The notes under the pieces are model-generated. The model ran no database searches and had not been told where the DNA came from. It saw only the letters and a list, made by a program, of their open reading frames with translations. A stretch of 64,000 bases of DNA from Nocardioides carbamazepini (lineage in GTDB: Bacteria; Actinomycetota; Actinomycetes; Propionibacteriales; Nocardioidaceae), in NCBI RefSeq assembly GCF_024614185.1, contig NZ_JAHTLF010000016.1, forward strand, positions 62,001 through 126,000, written 5' to 3'. Shown piece by piece: positions 51,597-62,767 of this stretch; position 1 is the first letter of the stretch, and the number at the start of each line of letters is the position of its first letter. Position numbers and translations under genes: made by a program.

Positions 51597-52255
51597 ACGG
51601 GAACATGAGCGACGACGGCACCACCACCACCGAGCAGCTCCCGGGCCTCGCAGCGCTCGAGGCGCTGATCGCGGTCGAGACAGAGACCGTGCGACTCGCC
51701 GACGAGATCGCCGCGTCGGTGCGGTCCTTCCTCGACGGCCTGCGGGTCGTCGCGGCGCAGGCCAGCGGCGGGCAGGCGGTGTCCCTGCTGCTGCTCCAGA
51801 TCAGCCAGATCGCGCTCACCGGCGCCCGGCTGGGCGTGCAACGCGACTTCGCACCGCGCGACGAGTACCAGCCCGACGACGGACCGGACCCGGACGACAT
51901 CGACGAGCTGCGCCTGCAGCTGGCCGGGCTGCTGGGCAATCTGGACACCTACAGCTACGTCTTCGACCCCTACGACCCGGAGGTCGTCGAGGGTCTGCTC
52001 TCCGACGATCTGACCAGTATCGCCGCCGATCTCGCCGTCGGGGTCCGTCATTACGAGGCGGGCGACGTCGAGGAGGCGCTGTGGTGGTGGCAGTTCTCCT
52101 ATGTGTCCTCGTGGGGTGCGCTCGCCGGCTCGGCGATGAAGGCGCTGCTCTCGGTGGTGGCCCATGACCGGCTCGACGTCGACCTGGACACCACCCAGGA
52201 GCTCGCGCTGGTCGAGGCGGCGGCTGCCGTGCTGGACAGCGCGGAAAACGGCTAG
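51593..52255 (+). CDS. DUF5063 family protein
   Basis: A 220-residue soluble, acidic, mostly helical protein. The family block [20 protein letters not shown], then [20 protein letters not shown] is clear. It is commonly found between recR and the aspartate kinase gene in actinobacteria, as here. It starts with an ATGA overlap with recR. Its function is unknown, and no catalytic residue can be named. Confidence 0.85.
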   Translation: MNGNMSDDGTTTTEQLPGLAALEALIAVETETVRLADEIAASVRSFLDGLRVVAAQASGGQAVSLLLLQISQIALTGARLGVQRDFAPRDEYQPDDGPDPDDIDELRLQLAGLLGNLDTYSYVFDPYDPEVVEGLLSDDLTSIAADLAVGVRHYEAGDVEEALWWWQFSYVSSWGALAGSAMKALLSVVAHDRLDVDLDTTQELALVEAAAAVLDSAENG

Positions 52256-52346
52256 CCCACTCTCGTAGAATCGGGGGCGGCCCCGTCGATGTGGCCTGCC
52301 CTAGAAGTAGCACCGTCCCCGAGACCACCGCCAGGAGTGAGCCCCC

Positions 52347-54673
<2,327 letters not shown>

Positions 54674-54681
54674 GAGACAGA

Positions 54682-54701
54682 TTCACCGGCCGGCCGGTGA
54701 A
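54682..54701. repeat. Perfect 20-bp palindrome after asd
   Basis: TTCACCGGCCGGCCGGTGAA is self-complementary along its whole length. It begins nine bases after the asd stop and abuts the next hairpin, overlapping it by two bases. It may be part of a compound terminator or a protein-binding site. Confidence 0.6.
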
Positions 54702-54745
54702 ACTCACGCTTGGCCGAGGAAACTTCCTCGGCCAAGCGTGAGTTT
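54700..54745. terminator. Perfect 22-bp-stem bidirectional terminator
   Basis: The left arm, 54700-54721, and the right arm, 54724-54745, are exact reverse complements around two bases. Each arm begins with AAACTCACGCTTGGCC and the right arm ends in GAGTTTT. A-runs and T-runs flank the stem on both strands, as in a two-way intrinsic terminator. It separates asd from the convergent Pro/Glu-rich gene. Confidence 0.9.
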
Positions 54746-54767
54746 TCTCGTTCAGGCTCGCGTTACG

Positions 54768-55733
54768 TCAGGTATCGGAGGGATCGACGAAGGTCTTGGT
54801 GACCCAGACCGAGGCGAGGTAGGCGCCGATGCTGAGGACCGGCACGATGATCAGCGTCGACCAGTGGTCGAGCAGGTCGATGAGGAACAGCAGCGCTACG
54901 ACAGCGACCAGGCCGACCGCCAGGAAGCTGCTGCTGCCCGGGTCCGGGATGGCGAAGGCCTTGAGCAGCTGGGCACCCAGGACGACGCACAGCGCGAACG
55001 TGGCGATCAGCAGCAGGAAGCCCGGTCCGCCGCCGCACGACGACGTCCCGCGGACCGCCTCACAGCCGCGCAGGGACAGCCAGGTGAGGACGACCATCGC
55101 CGCGCCCACCACGAGGCCGGAGAGGGCCGCGGCGCGGTAGGCGGTCAACAGGGTGCCGCCACCGCCCAGGGCCGCGATCTCGGCGTCCTCGAGGGCCGCC
55201 GCGGTCACCGGCTCGGGCTCCACCTCGACCTGCGCCGGTTTGGGGGCGGCGCGTACGGCGGGCTTCTTGGCTGCGGCCGGCTTCGGGGTTGCCACCGGCT
55301 TCCGGGCGGTGGCGGGCGTGGGGGCCACCACGGGTTCGTCGACCTCGGGGAGGACAGCGGTCGGTTCGGGCTCGGGTTCGACCGTGGTCGGTTCGGGTTC
55401 CAGCTCGACCGCAGTCGGTTCGGGTTCGGGTTCCGGCTCGGGTTCCGGTTCGACCGCGACCGCGACCGGTTCCAGTTCGGGCTCGACCGTCTCCGGCTCG
55501 GTCTCGGCGACCGCGGGTTCCTCGACGACGTCGGCGGCCGGGACCACGGGCTCCTCGACCGGCTCGGGAGTGGGCTCCGGCTCGGGCGTGGGCTCGGGAC
55601 GCGCGGCAGGACGGGCAGGGCGCGCTGGAGCGGCCGGAGCGGGCGCCGGGGCCTGCCCGGCGGCCTTCTTCTTCCGCCCGAACAGCTTCGGCGGCTCCAA
55701 GCTGAGCTTCAGCTTGTCCTGCTCGTCAGACAT
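54768..55733 (-). CDS. Membrane protein with long Pro/Glu-rich cytoplasmic region
   Basis: A 321-residue protein. Residues about 25-185 are low-complexity, rich in PEP, EPEPEP and AAKKPA repeats, with both acidic (60-130) and basic (135-165) blocks. Four helices follow (YRAAALSGLVVGAAMVVLTW; FLLLIATFALCVVLGAQLLK; FLAVGLVAVVALLFLIDLLD; TLIIVPVLSIGAYLASVWV). Two Cys flank the first loop (RGCEAVRGTSSCGG). It starts with MSDEQDKLKLSLEPPKLFGR. No family is recognised, and the repeat part will give false matches. Confidence 0.8.
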   Translation of the reverse strand: MSDEQDKLKLSLEPPKLFGRKKKAAGQAPAPAPAAPARPARPAARPEPTPEPEPTPEPVEEPVVPAADVVEEPAVAETEPETVEPELEPVAVAVEPEPEPEPEPEPTAVELEPEPTTVEPEPEPTAVLPEVDEPVVAPTPATARKPVATPKPAAAKKPAVRAAPKPAQVEVEPEPVTAAALEDAEIAALGGGGTLLTAYRAAALSGLVVGAAMVVLTWLSLRGCEAVRGTSSCGGGPGFLLLIATFALCVVLGAQLLKAFAIPDPGSSSFLAVGLVAVVALLFLIDLLDHWSTLIIVPVLSIGAYLASVWVTKTFVDPSDT

Positions 55734-55803
55734 GGCATGCAGTGTGTCACGAACGCACAGGTGAGCGGGTGGTGGTCATCGGGCGACACGAGGGTGAAAA
55801 CCT

Positions 55804-55840
55804 CGACGGGCGTATCCGGTCTCACCGGATCCGCCCGTCG
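55804..55840 (-). terminator. Hairpin after tRNA-Pro
   Basis: CGACGGGCG pairs with CGCCCGTCG, and inside a small bulge TCCGGT pairs with ACCGGA around CTC. It begins six bases beyond the 3' end of the leftward tRNA gene. The position and stem suit a terminator. Confidence 0.7.
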
Positions 55841-55845
55841 ATCGG

Positions 55846-55919
55846 TCGGGCTGACAGGATTTGAACCTGCGGCCTCCTCGTCCCGAACGAGGCGCGCTAC
55901 CAAGCTGCGCCACAGCCCG
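55846..55919 (-). tRNA. tRNA-Pro (CGG)
   Basis: On the minus strand a 74-base cloverleaf is visible: acceptor CGGGCTG with CAGCCCG and discriminator A, D-loop with AGCTTGGTAGCGC, anticodon loop TTCGGGA (anticodon CGG) and T-loop GGTTCAAATCC. No CCA is encoded. Confidence 0.95.
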
Positions 55920-56008
55920 CCATGAACCGGCTCCGAGGAGCGGCTCACCAGCACGGGAGCATAGCGGAGCCGGTGGCCGGACCCGCAATCGGGATACCCC
56001 TGGCGGCC

Positions 56009-56938
56009 CTACCGCGGGAGCAGGGTGAGCAGGGTGGCCTCGGGGCGGCAGGCGATCCGGATCCGGGTGTACGGGTTGGTGCCGAGGCCGGCGGACACGT
56101 GCAGCCAGGCCGAGCCGGGGTCGCCCGGCCGGGAGTCGGCGGGGTGGCGGTGCAGGCCCCGGGCGCGGCTGGGATCGAGGTCGCAGTTGGTGGCATACGC
56201 GCGCGAGCCACCCGGCCACGGCAGTCGTACCTGGCCGCCGTGGGTGTGTCCGGCGACGATGGCGTCGTACCCGTCGGAGGCGAACCGGTCCAGCACCCGG
56301 AGGTACGGCGCGTGCGCCAGTGCCAGCCGCAGGTCGGCGCTGGCGTCGGCGGGCCCGGCGACGGCGGCCAGGTCGTCGTACGCGAGGTGCGGGTCGTCGA
56401 CGCCGGCGAGGGCCAGGACCGTCTCGCCGACGGTGAGCCGGTCGCGGCGGTTGGTGAGGTCGACCCAGCCCGCGCCGGTGAGCCCGGAGCTCAGCTCGCG
56501 CCACGGGAGCTGCGGCGTCGCGGTGTGGCGCTTGCCGTTGTCCGGGAGGACGTACCCGAGCGGGTTGCGCAGGCCGGGCTCGAAGTAGTCGTTGGAGCCG
56601 TGCACGAACACGCCTGGCCGCTCGAGCAGCCCGCCGAGGCTGTCGAGGACGACGGGGACCGCGTCGCGGTGGGCGAGGTTGTCGCCGGTGTCGATGACCA
56701 GGTCCGGCTCCAGCCGGGCGAGGCCCCGCAGCCACTGCTGCTTGCGGGTCTGGCCGGGGGTCATGTGGATGTCGCTGAGGTGGAGCACCCGCAGCGGCCG
56801 CATCCCGGTCGGGAGCACGCGCAGGTCGAGGCGGCGCAGGGTGTACTGACGTGCCTCCCAGAGCGCGTACGACGTCGCCGCGGCCCCGAGAGCCCCGCCG
56901 AAGCCGGCGGTCCGCAGCAGCGCCGTCCCGAATCCCAT
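56009..56938 (-). CDS. Membrane-tethered metallophosphoesterase
   Basis: A 309-residue calcineurin-like phosphoesterase. The ATG at 56938 gives an N-terminal hydrophobic segment (TAGFGGALGAAATSYAL). Metal motifs are LHLSDIHM, DTGDNL, GSNDYF (with Asn-Asp replacing the usual Asn-His) and GHTHGGQVRLP. In mycobacteria a homologue (Rv3683) flanks ponA2, and here it is also close to it. Its substrate is not known. A longer frame upstream runs through the YqeY gene and is not real. Confidence 0.88.
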   Translation of the reverse strand: MGFGTALLRTAGFGGALGAAATSYALWEARQYTLRRLDLRVLPTGMRPLRVLHLSDIHMTPGQTRKQQWLRGLARLEPDLVIDTGDNLAHRDAVPVVLDSLGGLLERPGVFVHGSNDYFEPGLRNPLGYVLPDNGKRHTATPQLPWRELSSGLTGAGWVDLTNRRDRLTVGETVLALAGVDDPHLAYDDLAAVAGPADASADLRLALAHAPYLRVLDRFASDGYDAIVAGHTHGGQVRLPWPGGSRAYATNCDLDPSRARGLHRHPADSRPGDPGSAWLHVSAGLGTNPYTRIRIACRPEATLLTLLPR

Positions 56939-56974
56939 TCGTCCAGTCTCACCCACGGCAGGCAGAATCGAGGC

Positions 56975-57433
56975 ATGAGCATCCTCAAGGACCAGCTGCG
57001 CACCGACCTCACCACCGCGATGAAGGCCCGGGACGAGGTCCGGTCGTCCACCCTGCGGATGATCCTGACCGCCGTGACCAACGCCGAGGTCGCCGGCAAG
57101 GTCGCCAAGGAGCTCACCGACGACGAGGTTCTCACCGTGCTGGCCGCCGAGGCCAAGAAGCGCCGCGAGGCCGCGGTGGCGTTCGAGGAGGGCGACCGCC
57201 CCGAGAGCGCCGCCAAGGAGCGCGCCGAGGCCGCGGTCATCCAGGACTACCTGCCCGAGCAGCTCGGCCCGGAGGAGATCGCCGTGATCGTCACCGCCGC
57301 CGTCGAGCAGGCCGGAGCGGCCGGCGCGGGCCCGAAGGCGATGGGCCAGGTGATGGGCATCGTGCAGCCGCAGGTCAAGGGCCGGGCCGACGGTGCCGCC
57401 GTCGCCGCGGAGGTACGCCGCCAGCTCGGCTAG
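56975..57433 (+). CDS. GatB/YqeY domain protein
   Basis: A 152-residue helical protein (ILKDQLRTDLTTAMKARDEV, then STLRMILTAVTNAEV; AAVIQDYLPEQLGPEEI; MGQVMGIVQPQVKGRADG). It is the free-standing form of the C-terminal domain of the GatB amidotransferase subunit. A role in tRNA-related binding is often suggested. It is divergent from the phosphoesterase. The 155 bases after it hold no clear feature. Confidence 0.93.
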   Translation: MSILKDQLRTDLTTAMKARDEVRSSTLRMILTAVTNAEVAGKVAKELTDDEVLTVLAAEAKKRREAAVAFEEGDRPESAAKERAEAAVIQDYLPEQLGPEEIAVIVTAAVEQAGAAGAGPKAMGQVMGIVQPQVKGRADGAAVAAEVRRQLG

Positions 57434-57588
57434 TTGCTTGAGTCCGAGCGTGTCGCCCTGTCGAGAGGGACGCACGGTCGATCCGCCGGCTGTAACTATC
57501 TGTCGATGTCGCTACCTGCCACGTAGACCTGTACGCCAGTGGCACGGACAGGTAGTTGCAGCTCGCTGCCCTCGGACCGCGGTCGAGC

Positions 57589-59922
57589 TCAGCCCTGACC
57601 GTTGCCGTTCCCGTTGTTGCCGCGCCCCTTGTTCTTCTTGCCCTTCTTCACCTTCGGCGTGCCGTCGGAGATGAACAGGGTCACGGTGTCGCCGGCGGCG
57701 AGGCGGGCGCCGGTGCCGGGTGCGGACCAGGCGACCAGGCCCTGCCCGACGGCGGAGTCGACGGTGCCGCCGTTGGCGACGGTGAAGCCCAGGCCCTCGA
57801 GCATGGACTTCGCGTCGTCGTATGACTTGCCGGAGACGGCGGGGACGGTGACGAGCAGGCCGCGGATGTCGGTGGTCGAGGGCCGGGTGAAGTCGAGGTC
57901 CTCGAGCAGCGGGGCGATCGCCTTGAAGGCGTCACCCCAGATCGGGCCGGCCGTCGTCGAGCCGGAGGAGGCGTACAGCGTGCGCCCGCCGACCGACTTG
58001 CCGTCGAGGGACTCGGGGTGGCCCTGCCCGTTCACGCCCGCGACCATCGCGGCGCCGGCGAGGTTGGGTGTGTAGCCGACGAACCACACCGAGTTGTTGC
58101 CGTTGGTCGTGCCGGTCTTGCCGGCGGCCGGCTGACCCGGGTACTGGGCGGCGGCGAATCCGCCGGACGACACGACGCCCCGGAGTACGTCGTTGACGGC
58201 GTTCGCGACCGGGCTGGCGAGTACCTGGGTGCAGTTCTTCTCGTACTTCTTGAGCACGTTGCCCTGCGAGTCGGCGATCTCGGTGACCGGTCGCGCGTCG
58301 CAGTGCAGCCCCTCACCGGCGAAGGTCGCGTAGGCCTCGGCCATCTCCAGCGGGCTGACGTCGGCGACGCCGAGCGTGAACGATGGGATCATGTTGGCCT
58401 CGGTGAGCTCGGTGATGCCCATCTCGCGGGCCAGCTTCCACGGCTCGCAGAGGCCGGTCGCCTTCTCGAGGTTGACGAAGAAGGTGTTGACCGACTTCTG
58501 GGTGCCTTCGTACAGGTCGGGAGAGGAGGAGGAGCTCGTGGAGTTCTTGGGCTCCCACACCTCGCTGCTCTGGTAGGGCCCGTCGCAGGTCTCGAACTCG
58601 TTGAGCGGGAACCGGCCCGGGTTCGGGGCGGGGAACCGCTGGGTGAGCGGGATGTCCTGGTTGATCGCCGCGGCGAGGACGAACGCCTTGAACGTCGAGC
58701 CGGGCTGGAAGCCGGCCGCGTCGCCGTACTGGGTCGGCACGGTGTAGTTGAGGAAGGTCTCGCCCTTCTTCTTGCCCATCGGCCGGGACTGGGCCAGGCC
58801 CTTGACATTGCCGGTGCCGGGCTCGATCAGCGCGAGGCCGCCGACGGCGAGGTCGTCCTTGTAGACCTGGGAGCTGACGGAGTCGTTGGCGGCCTTCTGG
58901 TAGCGCAGGTCGACGGTGGTCTTGATGGTCAGGCCGCCGTTGAAGATCAGCTGCCGGCGCTCCTCCGGGTTGGCGCCCAGCGCCGGGTCGGTCATCAGCC
59001 AGCGCACGACGTAGTCGCAGAAGAACTGCGCCTCGGAGTTCACGCAGCCGTTGGGCTGCTCCTGGAGGCGCAGGCCGAGCTTGCGGTCCTTGGCCTTGTC
59101 GGCGTCGGCCTTCGGCACCACGTTCAGCTGCGCCATCCGGTCGAGCACGATGTTGCGGCGTACCGTCGCCTGAGCCTTGTTCTTGGTCGGGTTGTAGGCC
59201 TCGGGGCTCTGGACCAGGCCGGCGAGCAGCGCCGACTGGCGGAGGTTGAGGTCCTTGGCGTCGACGCTGAAGAAGTGCTGTGCGGCGGCCTGGACGCCGT
59301 AGGCGCCGTCGCCGAAGTACGCGGTGTTGAGGTAGCGCTCGAGGATCCAGTCCTTGCTGTGTCGCTTCTCGAGGGCGATCGCGTAGCGCAGCTCGCGCAG
59401 CTTGCGGCCGTAGCTGTCCTCCTTGGCGGCCTGGATCGCCTCCTTGTCGCCCTTGGCCTGCGTGATCAGCGTCAGCTTGACCAGCTGCTGGGTGATCGAC
59501 GAGCCGCCCTGGGTGACCCCGCCCGCGGCCTGGTTGGTGAACAGCGCGCGCATCGTGCCCTTGAGGTCGAGCGCGCCGTGTTGGTAGAAGCGGTAGTCCT
59601 CGATGGCGACCATCGCCTCGACCATCGTGCGGGAGATCTGGCGGAGGGGGACGTTGACCCGGTTCTGGTCGTAGAGCGTCGCGATCGTCTTGCCCTCGGC
59701 GTCCTTGACCTCGGTGCGCTGGGGAAGCTGCTCGGTCTCGAGCTCCTGGGGGAGGTCGTCGACGGACTCGGAGACGTTGCGTGCGGAGAAGCCCAGGACG
59801 CCCGCGAACGGGATGGCCAGGCCCGAGACGACGACGCCGAGCACGGCGGCGACGATCAGCATCACGCCGAGGTGGGAGGCGACCTTCCGCGGTGGGAGGC
59901 CGTCGAACCGGGTGCGGGACAT
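57589..59922 (-). CDS. Bifunctional penicillin-binding protein with PASTA domain (PonA2-like)
   Basis: A 777-residue class A PBP. An N-terminal helix (about 20-42) precedes the transglycosylase domain (catalytic Glu108 in IEDYRFYQHG, then GGSSITQQLVK and KRHSKDWILERYLN). The transpeptidase has Ser409-x-x-Lys (GSTFKAF), SVN and KTGTTNGN. A single PASTA repeat (VPAVSGKSYDDAKSMLEGLG) and a basic Asn/Gly tail (KKGKKNKGRGNNGNGNG) end the protein. It polymerises and cross-links peptidoglycan. Synteny with whiB4 and the ArsA pair matches mycobacterial ponA2. Confidence 0.96.
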   Translation of the reverse strand: MSRTRFDGLPPRKVASHLGVMLIVAAVLGVVVSGLAIPFAGVLGFSARNVSESVDDLPQELETEQLPQRTEVKDAEGKTIATLYDQNRVNVPLRQISRTMVEAMVAIEDYRFYQHGALDLKGTMRALFTNQAAGGVTQGGSSITQQLVKLTLITQAKGDKEAIQAAKEDSYGRKLRELRYAIALEKRHSKDWILERYLNTAYFGDGAYGVQAAAQHFFSVDAKDLNLRQSALLAGLVQSPEAYNPTKNKAQATVRRNIVLDRMAQLNVVPKADADKAKDRKLGLRLQEQPNGCVNSEAQFFCDYVVRWLMTDPALGANPEERRQLIFNGGLTIKTTVDLRYQKAANDSVSSQVYKDDLAVGGLALIEPGTGNVKGLAQSRPMGKKKGETFLNYTVPTQYGDAAGFQPGSTFKAFVLAAAINQDIPLTQRFPAPNPGRFPLNEFETCDGPYQSSEVWEPKNSTSSSSSPDLYEGTQKSVNTFFVNLEKATGLCEPWKLAREMGITELTEANMIPSFTLGVADVSPLEMAEAYATFAGEGLHCDARPVTEIADSQGNVLKKYEKNCTQVLASPVANAVNDVLRGVVSSGGFAAAQYPGQPAAGKTGTTNGNNSVWFVGYTPNLAGAAMVAGVNGQGHPESLDGKSVGGRTLYASSGSTTAGPIWGDAFKAIAPLLEDLDFTRPSTTDIRGLLVTVPAVSGKSYDDAKSMLEGLGFTVANGGTVDSAVGQGLVAWSAPGTGARLAAGDTVTLFISDGTPKVKKGKKNKGRGNNGNGNGQG

Positions 59923-60020
59923 GCGCTCAGAGTACGTGAGGGGGTCGCACGGAAAGGAGTCGACGGAGGGCGGCTCGACCCCCTCGGTCGCCGGTGTCGC
60001 GCTCGCCCGGTCTCGATCGG

Positions 60021-60040
60021 TCTAGTCCGATATGACTAGA
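60021..60040. promoter_or_regulatory. Inverted repeat in the ponA2-whiB intergenic region
   Basis: TCTAGTCCGATATGACTAGA has perfect seven-base arms around CGATAT. It lies about 99 bases before the PBP start and 122 before the WhiB start, in the 239-bp divergent gap. It may bind a regulator of both genes. The protein is unknown. Confidence 0.5.
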
Positions 60041-60161
60041 CACCTTGGGCCCGATGAGCGATATCGGTGCGGAGCGTCGTCCTTTACCTTGGAGCGGTCG
60101 GGGAGACCGAGCGCTGTGGGGGCGTTGGCTCGTCGGTTGTGGGAAGCACCAGGGGACAACT

Positions 60162-60440
60162 ATGTGGGTTGAGGATTGGGCGCCGCGCGCGGCCTGTCGG
60201 GAACAACAGCCGGACCAGCTCTTCGTCCGGGGAGCCGAGCAGAACAAGGCCAAGCAGGTCTGCACCGGTTGCCCGGTGCGGACCGAGTGCCTGGCCGAGG
60301 CACTGGACAACCAGATCGAGTGGGGTGTCTGGGGCGGGATGACCGAGCGGGAGCGCCGAGCGCTTCTCCGGCGTCGCCCGAACGCCTCCTGGCGCAGCGT
60401 CTTGGAGTCGGCACGCGAAGGTCAGGACGTCACGGTCTGA
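60162..60440 (+). CDS. whiB4: WhiB-family iron-sulfur transcription factor (WhiB4-like)
   Basis: A 92-residue protein. Cys12, Cys34, Cys37 and Cys43 (AACREQQ; CTGCPVRTEC) would hold a 4Fe-4S cluster. GVWGGMTERERR is the WhiB turn, and RRRPN starts the basic DNA-binding end. The ATG at 60162 gives the usual length, while an upstream start adds an unrelated leader. Its place between PonA2 and the ArsA pair is that of Mycobacterium whiB4, a redox and oxidative-stress regulator. The assignment rests on synteny. Confidence 0.88.
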   Translation: MWVEDWAPRAACREQQPDQLFVRGAEQNKAKQVCTGCPVRTECLAEALDNQIEWGVWGGMTERERRALLRRRPNASWRSVLESAREGQDVTV

Positions 60441-60471
60441 TCCGCCGCGGGGCCCGCACCCGTACGCCAGG

Positions 60472-61734
60472 TCACAGGGTGCTCGTGGGCTCGTCCGCGG
60501 TGCCTGCCAGCAGCGTGCCCACGGTGCGCAGCCCGCCGAGGTCGTGCACGTCCCCGGCCAGGGCCGGTACGACGGCCGTCGCCACCTGGGGGTGCGCGGT
60601 CGCGAACCGGTCGCGCAGGGCACGCTCGCGCTCGACCATCCGCACCCGGTCGGCGTGCAGCCGGAGCAGCCCGGCGGTGAGCTGCGCCGTCGGCGAGGTG
60701 GCGTCGGCGCGGCGCAGTCGCTCGGACGCGGTCATCGCCTCGTCGGCGGACAGGTCGCCGCCCGGCTGGCTGTTGAGGGGCTGGGGGCTGGCGCGGTTGA
60801 CGACCAGGCCGGCCAGCGGCATGTCGTCCTCGCTGAGCCGCTCGACGAAGTACGCCGCCTCGCGCAGCGCGTCGGCCTCGGGCGCGGCGACCACGAGGAA
60901 CGCCGTACCGTCGGCCTTGAGCAGTGAGTAGGTCTGCTGCGCGCGCTGCCGGAACCCGCCGAAGACGGTGTCGAGTGCGGTGACGAAGGTCTGCAGGTCC
61001 TTGAGGAACTGCGCCCCGAGGATCCGGGTGAGCGCGTTGGTGATGAGCCCGAGCCCGGCCGTCATCAGCTTGGCCGGCCCCTTGGCGGGCATCAGCAACA
61101 GCCGCACGAACCGACCGTCGAGGAAGCTGGAGAGCCGCTCCGGCGCATCGAGGAAGTCGAGCGCGGAGCGCGACGGCGGGGTGTCGACCACGATCAGGTC
61201 GTAGGTGCCGTCCGCGGACCCCCCGTCAGAATCCGTCTGCAGAGCGACATTCTCACGATACAGCTGGCCGAGCTTCTCCATCGCCATGTACTCCTGCGTG
61301 CCCGCGAACGAGCTCGACAGCGCGATGTAGAAGGGGTTGGCCAGGATCTGCTTGGCCTTCTCCGGGCTGGCCTGGGAGAGCACCACCTCGTCGAAGGTGC
61401 GCTTCATGTCGAGCATCATCGCGTCGAGGCTGCCGGAGCCTTCGACGCCGACGACCGGCCGCGGGGTGTTGTCGAGCTCCTCGATCCCCATCGACTGCGC
61501 GAGCCGGCGGGCCGGGTCGATGGTCAGGACCACGACCTTCCGGCCCCGCTCGGCCGCGCGCAGCGCGAGCGCGGCACTGGTCGTGGTCTTCCCGACCCCG
61601 CCGGAGCCACAGCACACGATGATCCCCGTGGCCGGGTCGTCGAGGAGGGCGTCGACGTCGAGGGTGCCGGCGTGGTGGCCGGGCGCGGTCGCCGGTCCGA
61701 CGCGGGACGGACGGTGGGCGCTGCTGCGAGCCAT
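60472..61734 (-). CDS. ArsA-family ATPase (Rv3680-like)
   Basis: A 420-residue ATPase. The N-terminal extension of about 35 residues precedes the deviant Walker A CCGSGGVGKTTTSAAL, switch DPARRLAQSMG, LIVVDTPPS and VVNRAS. Arsenical Cys ligands of classical ArsA are not evident. It is co-transcribed with the next ATPase (start and stop share one base). Mycobacterial homologues Rv3679/Rv3680 form a complex and protect against glycerol-derived toxicity. The partner order is the same here. Confidence 0.92.
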   Translation of the reverse strand: MARSSAHRPSRVGPATAPGHHAGTLDVDALLDDPATGIIVCCGSGGVGKTTTSAALALRAAERGRKVVVLTIDPARRLAQSMGIEELDNTPRPVVGVEGSGSLDAMMLDMKRTFDEVVLSQASPEKAKQILANPFYIALSSSFAGTQEYMAMEKLGQLYRENVALQTDSDGGSADGTYDLIVVDTPPSRSALDFLDAPERLSSFLDGRFVRLLLMPAKGPAKLMTAGLGLITNALTRILGAQFLKDLQTFVTALDTVFGGFRQRAQQTYSLLKADGTAFLVVAAPEADALREAAYFVERLSEDDMPLAGLVVNRASPQPLNSQPGGDLSADEAMTASERLRRADATSPTAQLTAGLLRLHADRVRMVERERALRDRFATAHPQVATAVVPALAGDVHDLGGLRTVGTLLAGTADEPTSTL

Positions 61735-62732
61735 CAGGCCATCCCTTGCTCTCGGAGGAGGCCGGCGAGCTCGTAGAGCCCACCGAGGTCGATGCCACCG
61801 GCCATCCGGGGCAGCTCGTACGACGGCACGTCGAGCTCGGCCACGAGGGCGCGCTGCGAGTCCTCGAGCGCGCGTCGCTCCGCGTGGTCGGCCGCCTCGG
61901 CCAGCAGGCCGTCGACCAGGTCCGGGCTCACCGCGATGCCGCCCTCGGTCAGGTCGGCCTCGATCCGTTCGCGGTCGAGGGTCCCGGCGCGGGCGGCGGC
62001 GAGCTCGTCGGCGTCGAGGTCGCGGGGCCGGATCTGGTTGACGATCACCCCGCCGACCGGCAGGCGGGCACCACGGAGGTCGGCGATGCCGTCGGCGGTC
62101 TCCTGGACCGGCATCTCCTCGAGCACCGTGACCAGGTGGACCGCCGTCCGGGGGGAGCGGAAGAGGGTCATCATCGTGTCCGACTGGGACTTGATCGGCC
62201 CGACCTTCGCCAGCCCGGCGAGCTCGTTGCTGACGTTGAGGAACTGGGTGATCCGCCCGGTCGGCGGCGCGTCGAGCACCACCGCGTCGTACTCGATGGC
62301 GGACTTGTTGCGTCGGTTGCGCTGCACGGCCTCGTAGACCTTGCCGGTCAGCAGCACGTCGCGGACCCCGGGCGCGATGGTGGTGGCGAACTCGATGACG
62401 CCGAAGCGGTCGAGGGCCTTGCCGGCGCGGCCGAGCCGGTAGTACATCGAGAGGTACTCCAGCAGCGCGGACTCGGCGTCGATGTGCAGCGCGTGGACGA
62501 CGCCGCGGCCGCCGTCGTCATCAGGCAGCCCGGTCGTGAGCCGTCGCTCCTGGTAGGGCAGCGGGTCGACGTCGAACATCCGGGCGATGCCCTGGCGGCC
62601 CTCGACCTCGCACAGCAGGACGTTCCTGCCGCGGGTGGCGAGCGCCAGGGCGAGGGCGGACGCGACCGTGGACTTCCCGGTCCCGCCCTTGCCGGTGACG
62701 ACGTGGAGACGCACCTTCGGCCAATCACTCAC
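61734..62732 (-). CDS. ArsA-family ATPase (Rv3679-like)
   Basis: A 332-residue ATPase with deviant Walker A TGKGGTGKSTVASALALAL, switch LLCEVEGRQGIARMF, Walker B AVVLDAPPTGRI and VIVNQIRP. It begins at GTG 62732 and its TGA overlaps the ATG of its partner, so the two should be produced together. The pair resembles Get3/ArsA heterodimers. No arsenic genes are nearby, so arsenic transport is unlikely. Confidence 0.92.
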   Translation of the reverse strand: MSDWPKVRLHVVTGKGGTGKSTVASALALALATRGRNVLLCEVEGRQGIARMFDVDPLPYQERRLTTGLPDDDGGRGVVHALHIDAESALLEYLSMYYRLGRAGKALDRFGVIEFATTIAPGVRDVLLTGKVYEAVQRNRRNKSAIEYDAVVLDAPPTGRITQFLNVSNELAGLAKVGPIKSQSDTMMTLFRSPRTAVHLVTVLEEMPVQETADGIADLRGARLPVGGVIVNQIRPRDLDADELAAARAGTLDRERIEADLTEGGIAVSPDLVDGLLAEAADHAERRALEDSQRALVAELDVPSYELPRMAGGIDLGGLYELAGLLREQGMA

Positions 62733-62767
62733 CCGGTGAGCCTAGTGGTGCGTCCCCACGCAGGGGG

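Noticed and set aside
60472..62732. Arsenite resistance operon for the two ArsA proteins
   Set aside because: No ArsB, ArsC, ArsD or ArsR is present and the Cys ligands are missing. The synteny fits the mycobacterial Rv3679/Rv3680 pair.
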